A stretch of 64,000 nucleotides of DNA, from assembly GCA_902362925.1 (NCBI GenBank), contig CABIYL010000014.1; one strand, written 5' to 3'. The notes under the pieces are model-generated. The model had not been told where the DNA came from and did no database searches. It saw nothing but the letters and a program-made list of their open reading frames with translations. Source of the DNA: Pseudoflavonifractor sp902362925 (GTDB lineage: Bacteria; Bacillota; Clostridia; Oscillospirales; Oscillospiraceae). Shown piece by piece: positions 51,009 through 58,301 of the stretch (position 1 is its first letter; every line of letters begins with the position of its first letter). The translations under genes and the position numbers were made by a program.

Positions 51009-52418
51009 TTACCCCATCAGACTCTCCAGCAGGCTGTGGGAATAGGGCTGGTCAATGGGCAGGGTGACGCCCAGATTGTCCAGCTTGAGGGCGCTGCCGT
51101 CGGCGGCGCAGAACCAGACGTTGAGGCTGTCCGGGTTGGCGGGGGAGAAGGCGCACTGGATGGTGCGCTTCACGCTGTCCAGCAGGGTGAAGGCCAGCTG
51201 GTTGGCGTCGTACATGTGGAAGCCCTCCTTCTGGGGCTCGGCGGGGCCGGTGTACAGGGCGCAGGTGTCCGCCCAGGCCACGGTCACGCCGTCCTTGCCC
51301 ACGTAAATCTCACCGGTGTCCAGATTCCAGTCGGTGAGGGCGCTCATCTCAGAGAGCAGGTGCTTCACCACTCCGGCGCTGTCAGCAGCCGGGTCCAGGT
51401 CGGTGGCAGCGGCGGGGTAGGAGGTGAAGGTACCGTCCGTACCCACGTACAGGGTGTAGGTCTGGGCGGCGGTCTTGCCGCCGGTCAGGTCCAGATAGCG
51501 GCTGTAAAACACCTGGAGGTCCAGGTCCCTGTACTGCTCGGTGGCCATGTCGGCGGTGACGCCCAGGGCGGACATGGCGGTGTTCTCCACCCACGCCTCG
51601 TTGGTCACGCCGGAGGCGTGCTGCTCGTTCCACAGGAAGTCGCTGCCCAGGGTGGACACAGCGGTGAGGACGGCGCTCAGGTAGTCCTTGGAAGTGACGG
51701 TCTTGCCATTGCCCTGGAAGTACACCGTGTCGGGCACGTCCAGGGAGGCCCACACCACCGCGTCAAAGGTGGGGGTGAAGGCGGTGCGCAGCTCCGCCCG
51801 GGCCACACGGGCCACCATGGCGGCGGCCTCGCTGCGGGTCAGGGTGTTGGAGCCGGCGAACATGCCGTACTCGTTGACGCCGGTGAGGATGCCTGCGTTG
51901 TAGAAGCGGAGCACGTCGGCGTCGGCGGTGTCGGGCAGGGAGGTGATGCTGTTGATGGCGGTCAGCTGGTCAGCGGGCAGAGCGGCGGACAGCAGCTTGA
52001 GGAAGCCCAGACGAGTGACGGTCTGGTCGGGCTGGGACAGCAGGGAGAGCACCATGGCGTCGTCCTGGGCCAGGCCCTTCAGGTAGTCCACCGCGCCGGC
52101 GTACCAGGGGGAACCGGCGGGGTTGTCAAACAGGCCGTCGCCGCCGTCCAGGATTTCGGCCATGCGGGCGGCGATGGCAGCCGCCTCGGACACGGCCATG
52201 GTGCGGTAGGGCTCAAAGCCCTTGTCGGAGCCGGTAATAAGGCCGGTCTCGTAGCAGATTTTGGCGCTGGACTCAAACCAGCTTCCGGCGGGCACATCGG
52301 CGTAGCCGGGGTAGGTGTTGAGGGAGGGGAAGGCGTTGTCCGCGGACGCGGCCAGGGCGGGTGCGCCGGTGAGGGTGAGGGCCAGAGACAGGCCAACGGC
52401 AATGAGCTTTCGATTCAT
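51009..52418 (-). CDS. secreted S-layer homology (SLH) domain protein
   Basis: This 469-residue protein has a signal peptide (residues 1-23, cut near APALAA) and at least two SLH-type motifs: YADVPAGSWFESSAKICYETGLI (about 38-60) and LPDTADADVLRFYNAGILTGVNE... with TRSEAAAMVARV (to about 210), which anchor to pyruvylated wall polymers. The C-terminal half has no recognisable catalytic domain. The gene separates hisS from aspS, 90 bp from each side roughly. GGAGG lies 7 bp before the ATG. Function: cell-surface structure or ligand binding, unproven. Confidence 0.85.
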   Translation of the reverse strand: MNRKLIAVGLSLALTLTGAPALAASADNAFPSLNTYPGYADVPAGSWFESSAKICYETGLITGSDKGFEPYRTMAVSEAAAIAARMAEILDGGDGLFDNPAGSPWYAGAVDYLKGLAQDDAMVLSLLSQPDQTVTRLGFLKLLSAALPADQLTAINSITSLPDTADADVLRFYNAGILTGVNEYGMFAGSNTLTRSEAAAMVARVARAELRTAFTPTFDAVVWASLDVPDTVYFQGNGKTVTSKDYLSAVLTAVSTLGSDFLWNEQHASGVTNEAWVENTAMSALGVTADMATEQYRDLDLQVFYSRYLDLTGGKTAAQTYTLYVGTDGTFTSYPAAATDLDPAADSAGVVKHLLSEMSALTDWNLDTGEIYVGKDGVTVAWADTCALYTGPAEPQKEGFHMYDANQLAFTLLDSVKRTIQCAFSPANPDSLNVWFCAADGSALKLDNLGVTLPIDQPYSHSLLESLMG

Positions 52419-52521
52419 ATTGAAATCCTCCAGTAAGCAGTCAGAGTGCGGCGGAACGCCGCCTCTGTATCAGACGGAAACCGGGGGGTGAAAGTTCCCG
52501 ACGGGACGGGTCACGACACTG

Positions 52522-53961
52522 TCAGGCCTGGGGCTTGTCCAGGTCGTACTTGACGGAGATATACTCCTTGTCCAGGATGGGACGGTCGTCCTTGGGGTCG
52601 CTGAGGCAGTTCTTCACGTAGGACACCGCCTCGGCCACGGGCAGGGTCACCTGCTTGAAGAAGCCCTGGCTCTCCATGTCGGCCTTCTCCTCCTCGGTGA
52701 AGTCGTCGCCCATGAGCAGGTTCTTCACGGTGACAGTGCCGGCCTTCACCTCGTCCTCGCCCAGGAAGGCGGCGAAGGGGATGGAGAGCTTGTTGGCGTA
52801 GTTGAGCTTCTGCTTGAACTTCTTCTGCTCGCAGTGGAGCTGGGCACGGACGCCCTGAGCACGCAGCGCGGTGGCGAAGGAGATGGCGGCGGACAGGTCC
52901 TCGGTCATGGGCAGGATGAGCACGTCGGCAGGGGCGGCGCTGGCGGCGGGGTTGAGCATCTTCTGCTCCTGGAGCACGTAGAACAGGCGGGTGAGGCCGA
53001 TGGAGATGCCCACGCCGGGCAGCTGCTTGTCGGTGTAGTACTCGGCCAGGTTGTCGTAGCGGCCGCCGGAGCAGATGGAGCCCACCTCGGGGTGGTCCAG
53101 CATGACGGTCTCGTAGACGGTGCCGGTGTAGTAGTCCAGGCCGCGGGCGATGGTCAGGTCCACCATGAAGTGGTCGGCGGGCACGCCGAAGGCGGCCATG
53201 TACTTCACCACGGTGTTCAGCTCCTCCACGCCCAGGTCGAACAGCTCGTTCTTGCCCTTGAAGGGCTCCAGAGCGGCCATGGGGTCCTCAGCGGAGAGCA
53301 GGCTGAGCAGGGTGTCGGCGGTGTCGGCGGGCACGGCGAAGTCGTCCAACAGGATGGCCTTCACCTTATCTACACCAATTTTTTCCAGCTTGTCGATGGT
53401 GCGCATTACGTCGCCGGCCTGCTGCTCCAGACCAAGCAGGGCAAAGAGGCCGTTGAGCACCTTCCGGTTGTTGACCCGGATTTTGAACCGGCGCAGGCCC
53501 AGGGCGGTAAAGGCACGGTAGATGATGGAGGGGATTTCGGCCTCGTTGATGATGTCCAGCTTGCCGTCGCCGATGACGTCGATGTCGGCCTGGTAGAACT
53601 CGCGGAAGCGGCCCCGCTGGGCCCGCTCACCACGGTAGACCTTGCCGATCTGGAAGCGGCGGAAGGGGAAGGACAGCTCGTTGTAGTGGAGGGCCACGTA
53701 CTTGGCCAGGGGGACGGTCAGGTCAAAGCGGAGGGAGAGGTCGCTGTCACCCTTCTGGAAGCGGTAAATCTGCTTCTCGGTCTCGCCGCCGCCCTTGGCC
53801 AGCAGAACCTCGCTGGCCTCGATGGCGGGGGTGTCCAGGGGAGTGAAGCCGTAGAGGGCGTAGCTCTCCCGGAGGATGGCCACCATACGGTCAAAGAGCA
53901 CCTGATCCGCCGGCAGCAGCTCCATGAAGCCGGACAGGGTGCGGGGCTTGATACGTTCCAT
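52522..53961 (-). CDS. hisS: histidyl-tRNA synthetase
   Basis: HisS charges tRNA-His. The 479-residue protein is a little longer than typical. Motif 2 is visible as FQIGKVYRGERAQRGRFREFYQADID. The histidine-specific motifs LDYYTGTVYE and GGRYD are present. A C-terminal anticodon-binding domain occupies about the last 100 residues. ATG 53961 lies 8 bp after AAGGAG; the longer frame overlaps the T-box. Regulated by the Asp-type T-box upstream. Confidence 0.95.
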   Translation of the reverse strand: MERIKPRTLSGFMELLPADQVLFDRMVAILRESYALYGFTPLDTPAIEASEVLLAKGGGETEKQIYRFQKGDSDLSLRFDLTVPLAKYVALHYNELSFPFRRFQIGKVYRGERAQRGRFREFYQADIDVIGDGKLDIINEAEIPSIIYRAFTALGLRRFKIRVNNRKVLNGLFALLGLEQQAGDVMRTIDKLEKIGVDKVKAILLDDFAVPADTADTLLSLLSAEDPMAALEPFKGKNELFDLGVEELNTVVKYMAAFGVPADHFMVDLTIARGLDYYTGTVYETVMLDHPEVGSICSGGRYDNLAEYYTDKQLPGVGISIGLTRLFYVLQEQKMLNPAASAAPADVLILPMTEDLSAAISFATALRAQGVRAQLHCEQKKFKQKLNYANKLSIPFAAFLGEDEVKAGTVTVKNLLMGDDFTEEEKADMESQGFFKQVTLPVAEAVSYVKNCLSDPKDDRPILDKEYISVKYDLDKPQA

Positions 53962-54000
53962 GGGAAAAACTCCTTCTCTTCTGTGGTGTGGCCGGAAAAA

Positions 54001-54258
54001 CGCAAAAAGCGCCTCCGTCCCCAGACAATGGGACGAAAGCGCCTGCCTCCGTGGTGCCACCCATGTTCGGCGGGATATTTCGTCCCACCCTCTGTGCTCC
54101 TGTTACGGGGAGCGGGCCGTGGATGTCTCCATCCCCGCTGGTAGAGCCGTCTTTCCCGGGTTCCGGTCCGTGGGACGCTTTCAGCCGGGGGCGTCCTTCT
54201 CTGTCCGGCGGATGGCCTGGTACTCATGCTCCGTCATAGCGGTTTTTGTCACTGCATA
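54001..54258 (-). promoter_or_regulatory. T-box riboswitch, Asp specifier, upstream of hisS
   Basis: The T-box motif GGTGGCACCACGG is at 54061-54049. Stem I has GAGC/GCTC and CC(A)GG/CC(C)GG pairs, and its specifier loop reads GAAAGACG, aligning to GAAGGCG of the glyS T-box, so the specifier is GAC (aspartate) at 54151-54149. A terminator (54043-54009, then TTTTTGCGTTTTT) lies downstream. The Asp codon fits the downstream aspS better than hisS. Confidence 0.88.
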
Positions 54259-54265
54259 CAGCACA

Positions 54266-54294
54266 ATAGTATCCCAAATTGGCCCGAATGTCAA
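54266..54294 (-). promoter_or_regulatory. promoter of the hisS T-box transcript
   Basis: Minus strand: perfect TTGACA (54294-54289), 17 bp, TACTAT (54271-54266). Confidence 0.85.
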
Positions 54295-54392
54295 CCGTTT
54301 GCGGCCCAAAACCGGGAAGTTCAGAGACAGCTATTCCATCAAAATACGGCAGAGTTGTTCGGGCAGAGAGTAAAGCATGAGGCAGAGTCCCC

Positions 54393-54658
54393 GTGCGGCA
54401 TTGAGAAGGGTAATTGAATTGCAAAAACTGACAAGTCTGGGCGGGTAACGCTGCACGGGCTGAGCAGTTGCGACACAAAACAGCCGAACCGGCAAGCAGC
54501 TGCTTTCAAATACGGCGGCTACTTGAATTGCACCGCCGCAAGCCGCATCTCCGAAAGGGGGTACCAGGGGGAAACGGGCGCATAAGGCTTGTAAAAGCCG
54601 ATCTGCGCCTGTTGCCCCCTGGCGAGCTTTGCCTACTTTCCCTCGCTGGAAAGTAGGC
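54393..54658 (+). repeat. dispersed intergenic repeat, copy E (divergent terminal hairpin)
   Basis: The left half is close to the others (GTGCGGCATTGAGA, ACAAGTCTGGGCGGGTAACG, AACCGGCAAGCAGCTGC). The terminal hairpin is changed on both arms, CCTACTTTCC against GGAAAGTAGG (54632-54657), in place of GGTACTTTTC/GAAAAGTACC, so base pairing is kept. It sits between the terminator of the MGS-like gene and the hisS promoter. Confidence 0.82.
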
Positions 54659-54696
54659 CGTCGGAGACATCGTCCTCGCCTCTTCCCAAGAAAGGC

Positions 54697-54728
54697 AAAA
54701 AAACACGCCGCCCTGTGAGGACGGCGTG
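54697..54728 (-). terminator. terminator of the MGS-like gene
   Basis: Stem CACGCCG (54704-54710) with CGGCGTG (54722-54728), followed on the minus strand by seven T residues. Confidence 0.85.
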
Positions 54729-54738
54729 GTGGAACATA

Positions 54739-55155
54739 TTACACGGTAAAAGGCTTGGTCTTGGGATTGATAATCTCACGCCAATCCAGGTCGCCCCGCT
54801 CCAGACCGTGAATGAGCATCTCGGCGGTGCCCACGTTGGTGGCGTAGGGGATATTGTACTGGTCGCACAACCGGGTGATGTAATTCAGGTCGGTGTCCAG
54901 GTCGCTGGACTGGGGGTCGCAGAAAAAGAGCACCATGTCAATCTCGTTGTAGGCGATGCGTGCGCCAATCTGCTGGCTTCCGCCGTGCTCACAGGAAAGG
55001 AAGAGGTAGACCGGCAGCCCGGTGGCCTCGGCGACCAGCTTTCCCGTGGTATTGGTGGCGCAGACGGTGTGCTTGGAGAGGATGCCGCAGTAGGCAATGC
55101 AGAATTGAACCATCAGTTCCTTTTTGCGGTCGTGGGCCATAAGGGCAATGTTCAT
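54739..55155 (-). CDS. methylglyoxal synthase-like protein lacking catalytic residues
   Basis: This 138-residue protein has the MGS fold and the phosphate-binding NTTGK motif (about 35-39). In MgsA the catalytic Asp71 lies in GGDQQ; here the sequence is GGSQQIGAR, with Ser. The region with His98 and Asp101 (PHEPD in Bacillus) is DPQSSDLDTD, without His. Other family blocks, such as ATNVGTAEMLIHGLERGDLDW, are intact. It therefore cannot be a normal methylglyoxal synthase unless chemistry is rearranged, and may be a ligand-binding relative. Strong own terminator. Confidence 0.82.
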   Translation of the reverse strand: MNIALMAHDRKKELMVQFCIAYCGILSKHTVCATNTTGKLVAEATGLPVYLFLSCEHGGSQQIGARIAYNEIDMVLFFCDPQSSDLDTDLNYITRLCDQYNIPYATNVGTAEMLIHGLERGDLDWREIINPKTKPFTV

Positions 55156-55171
55156 CGGAATTCATCCTTTC

Positions 55172-55774
55172 TCATATTATGGGGCCCAGCCCGGATACAA
55201 TATGCCAGCTTTGGCCGTCATATTCCAGAGCCGCGCCGGGGAGCAGGGCGGTGCTTTGGGTTCCGTCGGTCCAGGTGAGCCGGACCAGGGCCGACCCCTG
55301 ACAGGCGGTGCCTGTGGGGTTGGTGTAGGACAGAGTGGCGGTGATGAGCCGTGCGGACCGGAGCATCTGGCTGGTATCGGTGTCCTGGGGCAGCTGGAGG
55401 GAGGTGAGCAGGGCGGTCTGACCCTGAGCACGGGTCATACCGCGCATGCCGGCCTGCTCAGCCAGCGTCAGGTCCATGGCCTGAGCAGCCCGTGGACCGT
55501 CGCCCTCCGCCAGTCCCTCCACCAGCAGGGCCAGCGTACCCTCCGGGGTGCTGGTCCTGGGCGCGGAGGCCCAGAAAAAGACCCCCAGAGCCACGGTCAG
55601 GGTGACCAGCGCCAGCGCGGCTGAGGCCAGGATGCTTTTCCAGCCGGTTGGGGCCTGCTTTTTTGTGGGGTGGGACGGCTGAGCTTCCTCAACCGGATTT
55701 TCCACCTTTGCGCCGCAGGATGTGCAAAACTTCAGCCCATCCTTCAGCGGCGCACCGCATTTGGTACAGAACAT
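55172..55774 (-). CDS. zinc-ribbon membrane protein
   Basis: This 200-residue protein begins with a zinc ribbon (CTKC at 3-6, CTSC at about 17-20), a Pro/Gln linker, one membrane segment (about 45-65) and a C-terminal extracytoplasmic domain. It resembles the pair at 21280-22601 in architecture only. ATG 55774 follows GGGAGG. It lies 16 bp upstream of the MGS-like gene on the same strand. Function unknown. Confidence 0.75.
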   Translation of the reverse strand: MFCTKCGAPLKDGLKFCTSCGAKVENPVEEAQPSHPTKKQAPTGWKSILASAALALVTLTVALGVFFWASAPRTSTPEGTLALLVEGLAEGDGPRAAQAMDLTLAEQAGMRGMTRAQGQTALLTSLQLPQDTDTSQMLRSARLITATLSYTNPTGTACQGSALVRLTWTDGTQSTALLPGAALEYDGQSWHIVSGLGPII

Positions 55775-55866
55775 AGTGCCTCCCGGGCCGGTCTGGCCCA
55801 TGGTTCCGGGCCTTCACCCGGAGGAGTTTCCACCCGCTTGAGCCTCGCAGTGGAAAACCGGGAGGT

Positions 55867-56604
55867 TCAGCGGATGTGCATGAGGGGAACCCGCTCACCC
55901 ATCAGACGGCGGGCGATGTTGAGGTAGGCCACGGCGGCGCCCTTCCGGCTAGCCAGGATGATGGGCTTGCCCTGGTTGGCGGAGAGCATGACCTGCTCAT
56001 CCTCGGGCACCACGCCCAGCAGGGGCAGGCCGGCGGCGTCCATGGCGTCGTCGATGGTGGTGTGGAGCCGGCGGAGCAGCTTGGGCTGCACCCGGTTGAC
56101 CACCAGGTGGATGGAGGGCAGCTGGCGGGAGAGCTGGGAGACCACCCGTTGGGCGTCCCGGAGGGCAGAGGCGTCGGTGGTGGAGACCACGATGCCCCGA
56201 TCCGCGCCGCACACCGCCAGACGGAAGCCCTCGCCCATGCCGGCGGGGGAGTCCATGAGGATGTAGTCGTACTGCTCCCTGGCTTTGCGCAGGAAGGCCT
56301 TCATCCGCTCCTCGCTGATGCCCGGGGGCAGGGTGAGGGGTGCGGTGAGGAGATAGAGATTTTTGATGAACGGGTGGGGGACTGCTGCCCGCTTCAGGGA
56401 GCAGCGGCCCTCCAGCACATCGGTGAAGTCCATGAGAGCCCGGTCAGTGAGGCCCAGGGAGATGTCCAGGTTGCGCAGTCCGATGTCCATGTCGATGCAC
56501 AGCACCCGGCGGCCCAGGGCAGCCAGACAGGACGAGACGCCCCCGGTCAGGGAGGTCTTTCCCGTCCCACCCTTACCGGACGTGACCACAACGGCGGTAC
56601 TCAT
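55867..56604 (-). CDS. minD: MinD-like septum-positioning ATPase
   Basis: This 245-residue P-loop protein has the deviant Walker A KGGTGKTS (about 10-18) with the signature lysine, switch DMDIGLRNLDISLG, and DSPAGMGEG. MinD is a membrane ATPase that with MinC restricts Z-ring placement. The usual C-terminal amphipathic helix is not obvious; the last residues are NIARRLMGERVPLMHIR. No minC or minE is adjacent, so the identity as MinD rather than another ParA/MinD relative is likely but not certain. Confidence 0.75.
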   Translation of the reverse strand: MSTAVVVTSGKGGTGKTSLTGGVSSCLAALGRRVLCIDMDIGLRNLDISLGLTDRALMDFTDVLEGRCSLKRAAVPHPFIKNLYLLTAPLTLPPGISEERMKAFLRKAREQYDYILMDSPAGMGEGFRLAVCGADRGIVVSTTDASALRDAQRVVSQLSRQLPSIHLVVNRVQPKLLRRLHTTIDDAMDAAGLPLLGVVPEDEQVMLSANQGKPIILASRKGAAVAYLNIARRLMGERVPLMHIR

Positions 56605-56630
56605 AGCGTCCCTCCATTTCGTACAGTGTT

Positions 56631-56658
56631 AGTATATCATGACGGGAATAAAATTCAA
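56631..56658 (-). promoter_or_regulatory. promoter of the MinD-like gene
   Basis: Minus strand: TTGAAT (56658-56653), 16 bp, TATACT (56636-56631). Confidence 0.55.
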
Positions 56659-56703
56659 AGTTTTTTTGTGCAAATGTAACACAATAGCAAACTTTGTGCC
56701 AAT

Positions 56704-57420
56704 TTAGAGCGGGGCCTTCTGGAGCTTGGCCCAGCGGCGGGGGTAGCCCTTGGGGGTGGGGGCGGTTTTGCGGATGAGCACCACCCGGTGGGTGACCCCA
56801 GCGCCGGGGATTTCGTAGTCCCGCAGGGCCTCCACCTTGCCGCCCAGGAGGGAGACGGCATGGGCCGCGCCGGAGAGCTCCTCGGTGCAGTCCACCGCCT
56901 TCATGGACAGGAACAGTCCGCCCGGTTTCACATAGGGCAGGCACAGCTCGGTGAGCACCCGCAGGTCGGCCACCGCACGGGACACGGCAAAGTCAAAGCT
57001 GTCCCGCCAGCGCTTCTCCAGAGCCTGCTCCTCCGCGCGGGCGTGGACGCAGTCCACGTCGGTAAGGCCCAGGTCGGCGCACACCTCGCCCAGCCAGTTG
57101 ACCCGCTTGCCCAGGCTGTCCAGCAGGGTGAGGGAGATGGACGGCTCCAGAACCTTGAGGGGCAGGCCGGGAAATCCGGCGCCGGTGCCCACGTCGATGA
57201 CCCGCTTGCCCTTGAAGTCCACACCCTCCAGGGTGAGCAGGGCGGCGGAGTCCAGAAAGTGGAGGTCGGCCACCTTGTCGGGGTCGGTGATGGCGGTCAG
57301 GTTCATGACCTGGTTTTTCTCCAGCAGCAGCTGGCCGTACCGGGCCAGCATGGCGGGCGCGGCAGGGGAGGGGAGGGGTACTCCCATGGCCGCCAGTCCG
57401 GCGGCGATTCGCTCTTCCAT
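56704..57420 (-). CDS. rsmG: 16S rRNA m7G527 methyltransferase RsmG
   Basis: RsmG methylates G527 of 16S rRNA; loss gives low streptomycin resistance. The 238-residue protein has the SAM-binding VIDVGTGAGFPGLPL (about 74-88) and the RsmG-specific segment RAVADLRVLTELC. GGAGG precedes the ATG at 9 bp. It lies just downstream of a small membrane gene. In Firmicutes rsmG normally precedes noc-parA-parB; here they are several genes apart but on the same strand. Confidence 0.95.
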   Translation of the reverse strand: MEERIAAGLAAMGVPLPSPAAPAMLARYGQLLLEKNQVMNLTAITDPDKVADLHFLDSAALLTLEGVDFKGKRVIDVGTGAGFPGLPLKVLEPSISLTLLDSLGKRVNWLGEVCADLGLTDVDCVHARAEEQALEKRWRDSFDFAVSRAVADLRVLTELCLPYVKPGGLFLSMKAVDCTEELSGAAHAVSLLGGKVEALRDYEIPGAGVTHRVVLIRKTAPTPKGYPRRWAKLQKAPL

Positions 57421-57424
57421 TCCG

Positions 57425-57793
57425 TTAACCTCCGAAGTTGGCCAACAGGGCCGGAATCCCGTTGATCAGGTTGATGACAATGAGGGCCAGACACAGGGCG
57501 GTAATGAAAATCATCATGGCCCGGCGTGCAGGGCTGCGGCTCTCCTGGGGAGAGGTGAGCCACAGGCACACCGCCGACGCCCCGCCGCCTCCCAGAGCGG
57601 GAATAATCATCAGGGAGGCAATGCCGTGGAGATAGGCGCCGGTGCCGTACATGTAGGTCATGAGAAGCACAATGATGACCATGTACACCACGCCCACCCA
57701 GGCCCAGATGCGCTTGAGGGGAGAGGCGGGGATATAGGGCTCCCGGGGCTGCTCATCCTGCTCCTGGGGCGTCTTGTTGTGTTCGTCAGCCAT
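57425..57793 (-). CDS. hypothetical membrane protein
   Basis: This 122-residue protein has a polar N-terminus (EHNKTPQEQDEQPRE) and three hydrophobic segments (about 30-50, 55-72, 92-112). It is 4 bp from the rsmG start and 11 bp from mscL, so it is part of the mscL-rsmG run. No family recognised. Confidence 0.65.
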   Translation of the reverse strand: MADEHNKTPQEQDEQPREPYIPASPLKRIWAWVGVVYMVIIVLLMTYMYGTGAYLHGIASLMIIPALGGGGASAVCLWLTSPQESRSPARRAMMIFITALCLALIVINLINGIPALLANFGG

Positions 57794-57804
57794 AGCGGCC
57801 CTCC

Positions 57805-58251
57805 TTACTTGTCGCTGCCGCTGTCCCGCTGCTCACGCAGCAGGTCGCGGATCTCGGTGAGCAGGACCTCCTCCGCCGAAGGGGCGGGAGGGGCGGCGGG
57901 GGCCTCCTCCTTCTTGCGGCGGAAGGCGTTCATGGCCTTGACGATGCAGAAGATGACAAAGGCCATGATGAGGAAGTTGACGATGGCCTGGATGAAGTTG
58001 CCGAAGGCGATCTGAGCGCCGCCCACGGTAAAGACCAGGGAGGCGAAGGTATCCTGGCCGATGAAGATGCCCACAAAGGGCATAAGGATGTCGTTGACCA
58101 GGGAGTCCACGATGGACTTGAAGGCGGCGCCGATGATGACGCCCACCGCCATGTCCATCACGTTGCCGCGGGCGATGAATTTGCGGAACTCACCCATAAA
58201 GCCCCGGGATTTCCGGTCGATTTCTTTGATGTTCTCTTTGATGTTCTTCAA
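57805..58251 (-). CDS. mscL: large-conductance mechanosensitive channel MscL
   Basis: MscL opens under membrane tension to release solutes during hypo-osmotic shock. The 148-residue protein has TM1 with the signature GNVMDMAVGVIIGAAF, TM2 (NFIQAIVNFLIMAFVIFCIV) and a charged C-terminal coil. The start is uncertain: TTG 58251 gives an 18-residue basic N-terminal extension, whereas ATG 58197 gives the usual MscL N-terminus MGEFRKFIARGN. Confidence 0.9.
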   Translation of the reverse strand: MKNIKENIKEIDRKSRGFMGEFRKFIARGNVMDMAVGVIIGAAFKSIVDSLVNDILMPFVGIFIGQDTFASLVFTVGGAQIAFGNFIQAIVNFLIMAFVIFCIVKAMNAFRRKKEEAPAAPPAPSAEEVLLTEIRDLLREQRDSGSDK

Positions 58252-58301
58252 GTGTATAACCTCAATGCTTGTCGTTCACAGGAGGGCCTTTAGGCCGCTC
58301 C

